From positions 10,930,081-10,994,080 of the forward strand of contig OZ038318.1 of assembly GCA_964035775.1 (NCBI GenBank): 64,000 nt of DNA, given 5' to 3'. The stretch's first letter is position 1; every line of letters starts with the position of its first letter. A program made the translations under genes and the position numbers. Under the pieces are notes generated by a model. The model did not search any database. It saw only the letters and a list, made by a program, of their open reading frames with translations, and was not told where the DNA came from. Positions 34,173-49,100 of the stretch are shown in pieces. Source of the DNA: Osedax frankpressi. Taxonomy: Eukaryota > Annelida > Polychaeta > Sabellida > Siboglinidae.

Positions 34173-37100
34173 TAACTAATAGAGAATATGGTATATGCCC
34201 CTCCCTACTAACTAATAGAGAATATGGTATATGTCCCTCACTACTAATAGAGAATATGGTATATGCCCCTCACTACTAATTAATAGAGAATATGGTATAT
34301 GCCCCTCACTACTAATTAATAGAGAATATGGTATATGCCCCTCACTACTAATTAATAGAGAATATGGTATATGTCCCTCACTACTAATTAATAGAGAATA
34401 TGGTATATGCCCCTCACTACTAATAGAGAATATGGTATATGTCCCTCACTACTAATTAATAGAGAATATGGTATATGCCCCTCACTACTAATTAATAGAG
34501 AATATGGTATATGTCCCTCACTACTAATTAATAGAGAATATGGTATATGTCCCTCACTACTAATTAATAGAGAATATGGTATATGTCCCTCACTACTAAT
34601 AGAGAATATGGTATATGTCCCTCACTACTAATTAATAGAGAATATGGTATATGTCCCTCACTACTAATTAATAGAGAATATGGTATATGTCCCTCACTAC
34701 TAACTAATAGAGAATATGGTATATGTCCCTCACTACTAATAGAGAATATGGTATATGTCCCTCACTACTAATTAATAGAGAATATGGTATATGCCCCTCA
34801 CTACTAATTAATAGAGAATATGGTATATGTCCCTCACTACTAATAGAGAATATGGTATATGTCCCTCACTACTAATTAATAGAGAATATGGTATATGTCC
34901 CTCACTACTAATAGAGAATATGGTATATGTCCCTCACTACTAATTAATAGAGAATATGGTATATGTCCCTCACTACTAATAGAGAATATGGTATATGTCC
35001 CTCACTACTAATTAATAGAGAATATGGTATATGCACCTCACTACTAATTAATAGAGAATATGGTATATGTCCCTCACTACTAATTAATAGAGAATATGGT
35101 ATATGTCCCTCACTACTAATTAATAGAGAATATGGTATATGTCCCTCACTACTAATTAATAGAGAATATGGTATATGTCCCTCACTACTAATTAATAGAG
35201 AATATGGTATATGTCCCTCACTACTAATTAATAGAGAATATGGTATATGTCCCTCACTACTAATAGAGAATATGGTATATGTCCCTCACTACTAATTAAT
35301 AGAGAATATGGTATATGCCCCTCACTACTAATAGAGAATATGGTATATGTCCCTCACTACTAATAGAGAATATGGTATATGTCCCTCACTACTAATTAAT
35401 AGAGAATATGGTATATGTCCCTCACTACTAATTAATAGAGAATATGGTATATGTCCCTCACTACTAATTAATAGAGAATATGGTATATGTCCCTCACTAC
35501 TAATTAATAGAGAATATGGTATATGTCCCTCACTACTAATTAATAGAGAATATGGTATATGTCCCTCACTACTAACTAATAGAGAATATGGTATATGTCC
35601 CTCACTACTAACTAATAGAGAATATGGTATATGTCCCTCACTACTAATTAATAGAGAATATGGTATATGTCCCTCACTACTAATTAATAGAGAATATGGT
35701 ATATGCCCCTCACTACTAATAGAGAATATGGTATATGTCCCTCACTACTAATTAATAGAGAATATGGTATATGTCCCTCACTACTAATTAATAGAGAATA
35801 TGGTATATGTCCCTCACTACTAATAGAGAATATGGTATATGTCCCTCACTACTAATTAATAGAGAATATGGTATATGTCCCTCACTACTAATAGAGAATA
35901 TGGTATATGTCCCTCACTACTAATTAATAGAGAATATGGTATATGTCCCTCACTACTAATTAATAGAGAATATGGTATATGTCCCTCACTACTAATTAAT
36001 AGAGAATATGGTATATGTCCCTCACTACTAATTAATAGAGAATATGGTATATGTCCCTCACTACTAATTAATAGAGAATATGGTATATGCCCCTCACTAC
36101 TAATTAATAGAGAATATGGTATATGTCCCTCACTACTAATTAATAGAGAATATGGTATATGTCCCTCACTACTAATTAATAGAGAATATGGTATATGCCC
36201 CTCACTACTAATTAATAGAGAATATGGTATATGTCCCTCACTACTAACTAATAGAGAATATGGTATATGTCCCTCACTACTAATTAATAGAGAATATGGT
36301 ATATGTCCCTCACTACTAATTAATAGAGAATATGGTATATGTCCCTCACTACTAATAGAGAATATGGTATATGTCCATCACTACTAATTAATAGAGAATA
36401 TGGTATATGTCCCTCACTACTAATTAATAGAGAATATGGTATATGCCCCTCACTACTAATTAATAGAGAATATGGTATATGTCCCTCACTACTAATTAAT
36501 AGAGAATATGGTATATGTCCCTCACTACTAATAGAGAATATGGTATATGTCCCTCACTACTAATTAATAGAGAATATGGTATATGTCCCTCACTACTAAT
36601 TAATAGAGAATATGGTATATGTCCCTCACTACTAATTAATAGAGAATATGGTATATGCCCCTCACTACTAATTAATAGAGAATATGGTATATGCCCCTCA
36701 CTACTAATTAATAGAGAATATGGTATATGTCCCTCACTACTAATAGAGAATATGGTATATGTCCCTCACTACTAATTAATAGAGAATATGGTATATGTCC
36801 CTCACTACTAATAGAGAATATGGTATATGTCCCTCACTACTAATTAATAGAGAATATGGTATATGTCCCTCACTACTAATTAATAGAGAATATGGTATAT
36901 GTCCCTCACTACTAATTAATAGAGAATATGGTATATGCCCCTCACTACTAATTAATAGAGAATATGGTATATGCCCCTCACTACTAATTAATAGAGAATA
37001 TGGTATATGTCCCTCACTACTAATAGAGAATATGGTATATGTCCCTCACTACTAATTAATAGAGAATATGGTATATGTCCCTCACTACTAATTAATAGAG

Positions 37101-40100
37101 AATATGGTATATGTCCCTCACTACTAATTAATAGAGAATATGGTATATGTCCCTCACTACTAATTAATAGAGAATATGGTATATGTCCCTCACTACTAAT
37201 TAATAGAGAATATGGTATATGTCCCTCACTACTAATTAATAGAGAATATGGTATATGTCCCTCACTACTAATAGAGAATATGGTATATGTCCCTCACTAC
37301 TAATAGAGAATATGGTATATGTCCCTCACTACTAATAGAGAATATGGTATATGTCCCTCACTACTAATTAATAGAGAATATGGTATATGCCCCTCACTAC
37401 TAATTAATAGAGAATATGGTATATGTCCCTCACTACTAATAGAGAATATGGTATATGTCCCTCACTACTAATTAATAGAGAATATGGTATATGCACCTCA
37501 CTACTAATTAATAGAGAATATGGTATATGTCCCTCACTACTAATTAATAGAGAATATGGTATATGTCCCTCACTACTAATAGAGAATATGGTATATGTCC
37601 CTCACTACTAATTAATAGAGAATATGGTATATGTCCCTCACTACTAATTAATAGAGAATATGGTATATGTCCCTCACTACTAATTAATAGAGAATATGGT
37701 ATATGTCCCTCACTACTAATTAATAGAGAATATGGTATATGTCCCTCACTACTAATTAATAGAGAATATGGTATATGTCCCTCACTACTAACTAATAGAG
37801 AATATGGTATATGTCCCTCACTACTAACTAATAGAGAATATGGTATATGTCCCTCACTACTAATTAATAGAGAATATGGTATATGTCCCTCACTACTAAT
37901 TAATAGAGAATATGGTATATGCCCCTCACTACTAATAGAGAATATGGTATATGTCCCTCACTACTAATTAATAGAGAATATGGTATATGTCCCTCACTAC
38001 TAATTAATAGAGAATATGGTATATGTCCCTCACTACTAATAGAGAATATGGTATATGTCCCTCACTACTAATTAATAGAGAATATGGTATATGTCCCTCA
38101 CTACTAATAGAGAATATGGTATATGTCCCTCACTACTAATTAATAGAGAATATGGTATATGTCCCTCACTACTAATTAATAGAGAATATGGTATATGTCC
38201 CTCACTACTAATTAATAGAGAATATGGTATATGTCCCTCACTACTAATTAATAGAGAATATGGTATATGTCCCTCACTACTAATTAATAGAGAATATGGT
38301 ATATGCCCCTCACTACTAATTAATAGAGAATATGGTATATGTCCCTCACTACTAATTAATAGAGAATATGGTATATGTCCCTCACTACTAATTAATAGAG
38401 AATATGGTATATGCCCCTCACTACTAATTAATAGAGAATATGGTATATGTCCCTCACTACTAACTAATAGAGAATATGGTATATGTCCCTCACTACTAAT
38501 TAATAGAGAATATGGTATATGTCCCTCACTACTAATTAATAGAGAATATGGTATATGTCCCTCACTACTAATAGAGAATATGGTATATGTCCATCACTAC
38601 TAATTAATAGAGAATATGGTATATGTCCCTCACTACTAATAGAGAATATGGTATATGTCCCTCACTACTAATAGAGAATATGGTATATGCCCCTCACTAC
38701 TAATTAATAGAGAATATGGTATATGTCCCTCACTACTAATTAATAGAGAATATGGTATATGTCCCTCACTACTAATTAATAGAGAATATGGTATATGTCC
38801 CTCACTACTAATTAATAGAGAATATGGTATATGTCCCTCACTACTAACTAATAGAGAATATGGTATATGCCCCTCACTACTAATTAATAGAGAATATGGT
38901 ATATGTCCCTCACTACTAATTAATAGAGAATATGGTATATGTCCCTCACTACTAATTAATAGAGAATATGGTATATGTCCCTCACTACTAATTAATAGAG
39001 AATATGGTATATGTCCCTCACTACTAATAGAGAATATGGTATATGTCCCTCACTACTAATTAATAGAGAATATGGTATATGCCCCTCACTACTAATTAAT
39101 AGAGAATATGGTATATGCCCCTCACTACTAATTAATAGAGAATATGGTATATGTCCCTCACTACTAATTAATAGAGAATATGGTATATGTCCCTCACTAC
39201 TAATAGAGAATATGGTATATGTCCCTCACTACTAATTAATAGAGAATATGGTATATGTCCCTCACTACTAATTAATAGAGAATATGGTATATGTCCCTCA
39301 CTACTAATAGAGAATATGGTATATGTCCCTCACTACTAATTAATAGAGAATATGGTATATGTCCCTCACTACTAATTAATAGAGAATATGGTATATGTCC
39401 CTCACTACTAATTAATAGAGAATATGGTATATGTCCCTCACTACTAATAGAGAATATGGTATATGTCCCTCACTACTAATTAATAGAGAATATGGTATAT
39501 GTCCCTCACTACTAATTAATAGAGAATATGGTATATGCCCCTCACTACTAATTAATAGAGAATATGGTATATGTCCCTCACTACTAACTAATAGAGAATA
39601 TGGTATATGTCCCTCACTACTAATTAATAGAGAATATGGTATATGTCCCTCACTACTAATTAATAGAGAATATGGTATATGTCCCTCACTACTAATTAAT
39701 AGAGAATATGGTATATGCCCCTCACTACTAATTAATAGAGAATATGGTATATGTCCCTCACTACTAATTAATAGAGAATATGGTATATGTCCCTCACTAC
39801 TAATTAATAGAGAATATGGTATATGTCCCTCACTACTAATTAATAGAGAATATGGTATATGTCCCTCACTACTAATTAATAGAGAATATGGTATATGTCC
39901 CTCACTACTAACTAATAGAGAATATGGTATATGTCCCTCACTACTAATTAATAGAGAATATGGTATATGTCCCTCACTACTAATTAATAGAGAATATGGT
40001 ATATGTCCCTCACTACTAATTAATAGAGAATATGGTATATGTCCCTCACTACTAATTAATAGAGAATATGGTATATGTCCCTCACTACTAATTAATAGAG

Positions 40101-43100
40101 AATATGGTATATGTCCCTCACTACTAATTAATAGAGAATATGGTATATGCCCCTCACTACTAACTAATAGAGAATATGGTATATGTCCCTCACTACTAAT
40201 AGAGAATATGGTATATGTCCCTCACTACTAATTAATAGAGAATATGGTATATGTCCCTCACTACTAATTAATAGAGAATATGGTATATGCCCCTCACTAC
40301 TAATTAATAGAGAATATGGTATATGTCCCTCACTACTAATTAATAGAGAATATGGTATATGTCCCTCTCTACTAATTAATAGAGAATATGGTATATGTCC
40401 CTCACTACTAATTAATAGAGAATATGGTATATGTCCCTCACTACTAACTAATAGAGAATATGGTATATGTCCCTCACTACTAATTAATAGAGAATATGGT
40501 ATATGTCCCTCACTACTAATTAATAGAGAATATGGTATATGTCCCTCACTACTAATTAATAGAGAATATGGTATATGTCCCTCACTACTAATAGAGAATA
40601 TGGTATATGTCCCTCACTACTAATAGAGAATATGGTATATGCCCCTCACTACTAATTAATAGAGAATATGGTATATGTCCCTCTCTACTAACTAATAGAG
40701 AATATGGTATATGTCCCTCACTACTAATTAATAGAGAATATGGTATATGTCCCTCACTACTAATTAATAGAGAATATGGTATATGTCCCTCACTACTAAT
40801 AGAGAATATGGTATATGCCCCTCACTACTAATTAATAGAGAATATGGTATATGTCCCTCACTACTAATAGAGAATATGGTATATGTCCCTCACTACTAAT
40901 TAATAGAGAATATGGTATATGTCCCTCACTACTAATTAATAGAGAATATGGTATATGCCCCTCACTACTAATTAATAGAGAATATGGTATATGTCCCTCA
41001 CTACTAATTAATAGAGAATATGGTATATGTCCCTCTCTACTAATTAATAGAGAATATGGTATATGTCCCTCACTACTAATTAATAGAGAATATGGTATAT
41101 GCCCCTCACTACTAATTAATAGAGAATATGGTATATGTCCTTCACTACTAATTAATAGAGAATATGGTATATGTCCCTCACTACTAATTAATAGAGAATA
41201 TGGTATATGTCCCTCACTACTAATTAATAGAGAATATGGTATATGTCCCTCACTACTAATTAATAGAGAATATGGTATATGTCCCTCACTACTAATTAAT
41301 AGAGAATATGGTATATGTCCCTCACTACTAATTAATAGAGAATATGGTATATGTCCCTCACTACTAATTAATAGAGAATATGGTATATGTCCCTCACTAC
41401 TAATTAATAGAGAATATGGTATATGTCCCTCACTACTAATTAATAGAGAATATGGTATATGTCCCTCACTACTAATTAATAGAGAATATGGTATATGTCC
41501 CTCACTACTAACTAATAGAGAATATGGTATATGTCCCTCACTACTAATTAATAGAGAATATGGTATATGTCCCTCACTACTAATAGAGAATATGGTATAT
41601 GTCCCTCACTACTAACTAATAGAGAATATGGTATATGTCCCTCACTACTAACTAATAGAGAATATGGTATATGTCCCTCACTACTAATTAATAGAGAATA
41701 TGGTATATGTCCCTCACTACTAATTAATAGAGAATATGGTATATGCCCCTCACTACTAATAGAGAATATGGTATATGTCCCTCACTACTAATTAATAGAG
41801 AATATGGTATATGTCCCTCACTACTAATTAATAGAGAATATGGTATATGTCCCTCACTACTAATAGAGAATATGGTATATGTCCCTCACTACTAATTAAT
41901 AGAGAATATGGTATATGTCCCTCACTACTAATAGAGAATATGGTATATGTCCCTCACTACTAATTAATAGAGAATATGGTATATGTCCCTCACTACTAAT
42001 TAATAGAGAATATGGTATATGCCCCTCACTACTAATTAATAGAGAATATGGTATATGTCCCTCACTACTAATTAATAGAGAATATGGTATATGTCCCTCA
42101 CTACTAATTAATAGAGAATATGGTATATGCCCCTCACTACTAATTAATAGAGAATATGGTATATGTCCCTCACTACTAACTAATAGAGAATATGGTATAT
42201 GTCCCTCACTACTAATTAATAGAGAATATGGTATATGTCCCTCACTACTAATTAATAGAGAATATGGTATATGTCCCTCACTACTAATAGAGAATATGGT
42301 ATATGTCCATCACTACTAATTAATAGAGAATATGGTATATGTCCCTCACTACTAATAGAGAATATGGTATATGTCCCTCACTACTAATAGAGAATATGGT
42401 ATATGCCCCTCACTACTAATTAATAGAGAATATGGTATATGTCCCTCACTACTAATTAATAGAGAATATGGTATATGTCCCTCACTACTAATTAATAGAG
42501 AATATGGTATATGTCCCTCACTACTAATTAATAGAGAATATGGTATATGTCCCTCACTACTAACTAATAGAGAATATGGTATATGCCCCTCACTACTAAT
42601 TAATAGAGAATATGGTATATGTCCCTCACTACTAATTAATAGAGAATATGGTATATGTCCCTCACTACTAATTAATAGAGAATATGGTATATGTCCCTCA
42701 CTACTAATTAATAGAGAATATGGTATATGTCCCTCACTACTAATAGAGAATATGGTATATGTCCCTCACTACTAATTAATAGAGAATATGGTATATGCCC
42801 CTCACTACTAATTAATAGAGAATATGGTATATGCCCCTCACTACTAATTAATAGAGAATATGGTATATGTCCCTCACTACTAATTAATAGAGAATATGGT
42901 ATATGTCCCTCACTACTAATAGAGAATATGGTATATGTCCCTCACTACTAATTAATAGAGAATATGGTATATGTCCCTCACTACTAATTAATAGAGAATA
43001 TGGTATATGTCCCTCACTACTAATAGAGAATATGGTATATGTCCCTCACTACTAATTAATAGAGAATATGGTATATGTCCCTCACTACTAATTAATAGAG

Positions 43101-46100
43101 AATATGGTATATGTCCCTCACTACTAATTAATAGAGAATATGGTATATGTCCCTCACTACTAATAGAGAATATGGTATATGTCCCTCACTACTAATTAAT
43201 AGAGAATATGGTATATGTCCCTCACTACTAATTAATAGAGAATATGGTATATGCCCCTCACTACTAATTAATAGAGAATATGGTATATGTCCCTCACTAC
43301 TAACTAATAGAGAATATGGTATATGTCCCTCACTACTAATTAATAGAGAATATGGTATATGTCCCTCAGTACTAATTAATAGAGAATATGGTATATGTCC
43401 CTCACTACTAATTAATAGAGAATATGGTATATGCCCCTCACTACTAATTAATAGAGAATATGGTATATGTCCCTCACTACTAATTAATAGAGAATATGGT
43501 ATATGTCCCTCACTACTAATTAATAGAGAATATGGTATATGTCCCTCACTACTAATTAATAGAGAATATGGTATATGTCCCTCACTACTAATTAATAGAG
43601 AATATGGTATATGTCCCTCACTACTAATTAATAGAGAATATGGTATATGTCCCTCAGTACTAATTAATAGAGAATATGGTATATGTCCCTCACTACTAAT
43701 TAATAGAGAATATGGTATATGTCCCTCACTACTAATTAATAGAGAATATGGTATATGTCCCTCACTACTAATTAATAGAGAATATGGTATATGCCCCTCA
43801 CTACTAATTAATAGAGAATATGGTATATGTCCCTCACTACTAATTAATAGAGAATATGGTATATGTCCCTCACTACTAATTAATAGAGAATATGGTATAT
43901 GTCCCTCACTACTAATTAATAGAGAATATGGTATATGTCCCTCACTACTAATTAATAGAGAATATGGTATATGTCCCTCACTACTAATTAATAGAGAATA
44001 TGGTATATGCCCCTCACTACTAACTAATAGAGAATATGGTATATGTCCCTCACTACTAATAGAGAATATGGTATATGTCCCTCACTACTAATTAATAGAG
44101 AATATGGTATATGTCCCTCACTACTAATTAATAGAGAATATGGTATATGCCCCTCACTACTAATTAATAGAGAATATGGTATATGTCCCTCACTACTAAT
44201 TAATAGAGAATATGGTATATGTCCCTCTCTACTAATTAATAGAGAATATGGTATATGTCCCTCACTACTAATTAATAGAGAATATGGTATATGTCCCTCA
44301 CTACTAACTAATAGAGAATATGGTATATGTCCCTCACTACTAATTAATAGAGAATATGGTATATGTCCCTCACTACTAATAGAGAATATGGTATATGCCC
44401 CTCACTACTAATTAATAGAGAATATGGTATATGTCCCTCACTACTAATAGAGAATATGGTATATGTCCCTCACTACTAATTAATAGAGAATATGGTATAT
44501 GTCCCTCACTACTAACTAATAGAGAATATGGTATATGTCCCTCACTACTAATAGAGAATATGGTATATGTCCCTCACTACTAATTAATAGAGAATATGGT
44601 ATATGCCCCTCACTACTAACTAATAGAGAATATGGTATATGTCCCTCACTACTAACTAATAGAGAATATGGTATATGTCCCTCACTACTAATAGAGAATA
44701 TGGTATATGTCCCTCACTACTAATTAATAGAGAATATGGTATATGCCCCTCACTACTAATTAATAGAGAATATGGTATATGTCCCTCACTACTAATAGAG
44801 AATATGGTATATGTCCCTCACTACTAATAGAGAATATGGTATATGCCCCTCACTACTAATTAATAGAGAATATGGTATATGTCCCTCACTACTAATAGAG
44901 AATATGGTATATGCCCCTCACTACTAATAGAGAATATGGTATATGTCCCTCACTACTAATTAATAGAGAATATGGTATATGCCCCTCACTACTAATTAAT
45001 AGAGAATATGGTATATGTCCCTCACTACTAATAGAGAATATGGTATATGTCCCTCACTACTAATTAATAGAGAATATGGTATATGTCCCTCACTACTAAT
45101 TAATAGAGAATATGGTATATGTCCCTCACTACTAATTAATAGAGAATATGGTATATGTCCCTCACTACTAATTAATAGAGAATATGGTATATGTCCCTCA
45201 CTACTAATTAATAGAGAATATGGTATATGTCCCTCACTACTAATTAATAGAGAATATGGTATATGTCCCTCACTACTAATTAATAGAGAATATGGTATAT
45301 GTCCCTCACTACTAATTAATAGAGAATATGGTATATGTCCCTCACTACTAATTAATAGAGAATATGGTATATGTCCCTCACTACTAATAGAGAATATGGT
45401 ATATGTCCCTCACTACTAATTAATAGAGAATATGGTATATGTCCCTCACTACTAATTAATAGAGAATATGGTATATGTCCCTCACTACTAATTAATAGAG
45501 AATATGGTATATGTCCCTCACTACTAATTAATAGAGAATATGGTATATGTCCCTCACTACTAATTAATAGAGAATATGGTATATGTCCCTCACTACTAAT
45601 TAATAGAGAATATGGTATATGTCCCTCACTACTAATTAATAGAGAATATGGTATATGCCCCTCACTACTAATTAATAGAGAATATGGTATATGCCCCTCA
45701 CTACTAACTAATAGAGAATATGGTATATGTCCCTCACTACTAACTAATAGAGAATATGGTATATGCCCCTCACTACTAATTAATAGAGAATATGGTATAT
45801 GCCCCTCACTACTAATTAATAGAGAATATGGTATATGTCCCTCACTACTAATTAATAGAGAATATGGTATATGTCCCTCACTACTAATAGAGAATATGGT
45901 ATATGTCCCTCACTACTAATAGAGAATATGGTATATGTCCCTCACTACTAATTAATAGAGAATATGGTATATGTCCCTCACTACTAATTAATAGAGAATA
46001 TGGTATATGTCCCTCACTACTAATTAATAGAGAATATGGTATATGTCCCTCACTACTAATTAATAGAGAATATGGTATATGTCCCTCACTACTAATAGAG

Positions 46101-49100
46101 AATATGGTATATGTCCCTCACTACTAATTAATAGAGAATATGGTATATGTCCCTCACTACTAATAGAGAATATGGTATATGTCCCTCACTACTAATTAAT
46201 AGAGAATATGGTATATGTCCATCACTACTAATTAATAGAGAATATGGTATATGCCCCTCACTACTACTTAATAGAGAATATGGTATATGTCCCTCACTAC
46301 TAATTAATAGAGAATATGGTATATGTCCATCACTACTAATAGAGAATATGGTATATGTCCCTCACTACTAATTAATAGAGAATATGGTATATGTCCCTCA
46401 CTACTAATTAATAGAGAATATGGTATATGCCCCTCACTACTAATTAATAGAGAATATGGTATATGTCCATCACTACTAATAGAGAATATGGTATATGTCC
46501 CTCACTACTAATTAATAGAGAATATGGTATATGTCCCTCACTACTAATTAATAGAGAATATGGTATATGTCCATCACTACTAATAGAGAATATGGTATAT
46601 GTCCCTCACTACTACTTAATAGAGAATATGGTATATGTCCCTCACTACTAATTAATAGAGAATATGGTATATGTCCCTCACTACTAATAGAGAATATGGT
46701 ATATGTCCCTCACTACTAATTAATAGAGAATATGGTATATGTCCCTCACTACTAATTAATAGAGAATATGGTATATGCCCCTCACTACTAATTAATAGAG
46801 AATATGGTATATGCCCCTCACTACTAATTAATAGAGAATATGGTATATGTCCCTCACTACTAATAGAGAATATGGTATATGTCCCTCACTACTAATTAAT
46901 AGAGAATATGGTATATGTCCCTCACTACTAACTAATAGAGAATATGGTATATGTCCCTCACAACTAATTAATAGAGAATATGGTATATGTCCCTCACTAC
47001 TAATTAATAGAGAATATGGTATATGTCCCTCACTACTAATTAATAGAGAATATGGTATATGTCCCTCACTACTAATTAATAGAGAATATGGTATATGTCC
47101 CTCACTACTAATTAATAGAGAATATGGTATATGTCCCTCACTACTAATTAATAGAGAATATGGTATATGCCCCTCACTACTAATTAATAGAGAATATGGT
47201 ATATGTCCCTCACTACTAATTAATAGAGAATATGGTATATGTCCCTCACTACTAATAGAGAATATGGTATATGTCCCTCACTACTAATTAATAGAGAATA
47301 TGGTATATGTCCCTCACTACTAATTAATAGAGAATATGGTATATGTCCCTCACTACTAATTAATAGAGAATATGGTATATGTCCCTCACTACTAATAGAG
47401 AATATGGTATATGTCCATCACTACTAATAGAGAATATGGTATATGTCCATCACTACTAATTAATAGAGAATATGGTATATGTCCCTCACTACTAACTAAT
47501 AGAGAATATGGTATATGTCCCTCACTACTAATAGAGAATATGGTATATGTCCCTCACTACTAATAGAGAATATGGTATATGTCCATCACTACTAATAGAG
47601 AATATGGTATATGTCCATCACTACTAATTAATAGAGAATATGGTATATGCCCCTCACTACTAATTAATAGAGAATATGGTATATGTCCCTCACTACTAAT
47701 TAATAGAGAATATGGTATATGCCCCTCACTACTAATTAATAGAGAATATGGTATATGTCCCTCACTACTAACTAATAGAGAATATGGTATATGTCCCTCA
47801 CTACTAATTAATAGAGAATATGGTATATGTCCCTCACTACTAACTAATAGAGAATATGGTATATGTCCCTCACTACTAATTAATAGAGAATATGGTATAT
47901 GTCCCTCACTACTAATTAATAGAGAATATGGTATATGTCCCTCACTACTAATAGAGAATATGGTATATGTCCATCACTACTAATAGAGAATATGGTATAT
48001 GTCCATCACTACTAATTAATAGAGAATATGGTATATGTCCCTCACTACTAATTAATAGAGAATATGGTATATGTCCCTCACTACTAATTAATAGAGAATA
48101 TGGTATATGTCCCTCACTACTAATTAATAGAGAATATGGTATATGCCCCTCACTACTAATTAATAGAGAATATGGTATATGTCCCTCACTACTAATTAAT
48201 AGAGAATATGGTATATGTCCCTCACTACTAATAGAGAATATGGTATATGTCCCTCACTACTAATTAATAGAGAATATGGTATATGTCCCTCACTACTAAT
48301 TAATAGAGAATATGGTATATGTCCCTCACTACTAATTAATAGAGAATATGGTATATGTCCCTCACTACTAATAGAGAATATGGTATATGTCCCTCACTAC
48401 TAATTAATAGAGAATATGGTATATGCCCCTCACTACTAATAGAGAATATGGTATATGTCCCTCACTACTAATTAATAGAGAATATGGTATATGTCCCTCA
48501 CTACTAATTAATAGAGAATATGGTATATGTCCCTCACTACTAACTAATAGAGAATATGGTATATGTCCCTCAGTACTAATTAATAGAGAATATGGTATAT
48601 GTCCCTCACTACTAATTAATAGAGAATATGGTATATGTCCCTCACTACTAATTAATAGAGAATATGGTATATGTCCCTCACTACTAATAGAGAATATGGT
48701 ATATGTCCCTCACTACTAATTAATAGAGAATATGGTATATACCCCTCACTACTAATTAATAGAGAATATGGTATATGTCCCTCACTACTAATTAATAGAG
48801 AATATGGTATATGTCCCTCACTACTAACTAATAGAGAATATGGTATATGTCCCTCACTACTAACTAATAGAGAATATGGTATATGCCCCTCACTACTAAT
48901 TAATAGAGAATATGGTATATGTCCCTCACTACTAATTAATAGAGAATATGGTATATGTCCCTCACTACTAATTAATAGAGAATATGGTATATGTCCCTCA
49001 CTACTAATTAATAGAGAATATGGTATATGTCCCTCACTACTAATTAATAGAGAATATGGTATATACCCCTCACTACTAATTAATAGAGAATATGGTATAT

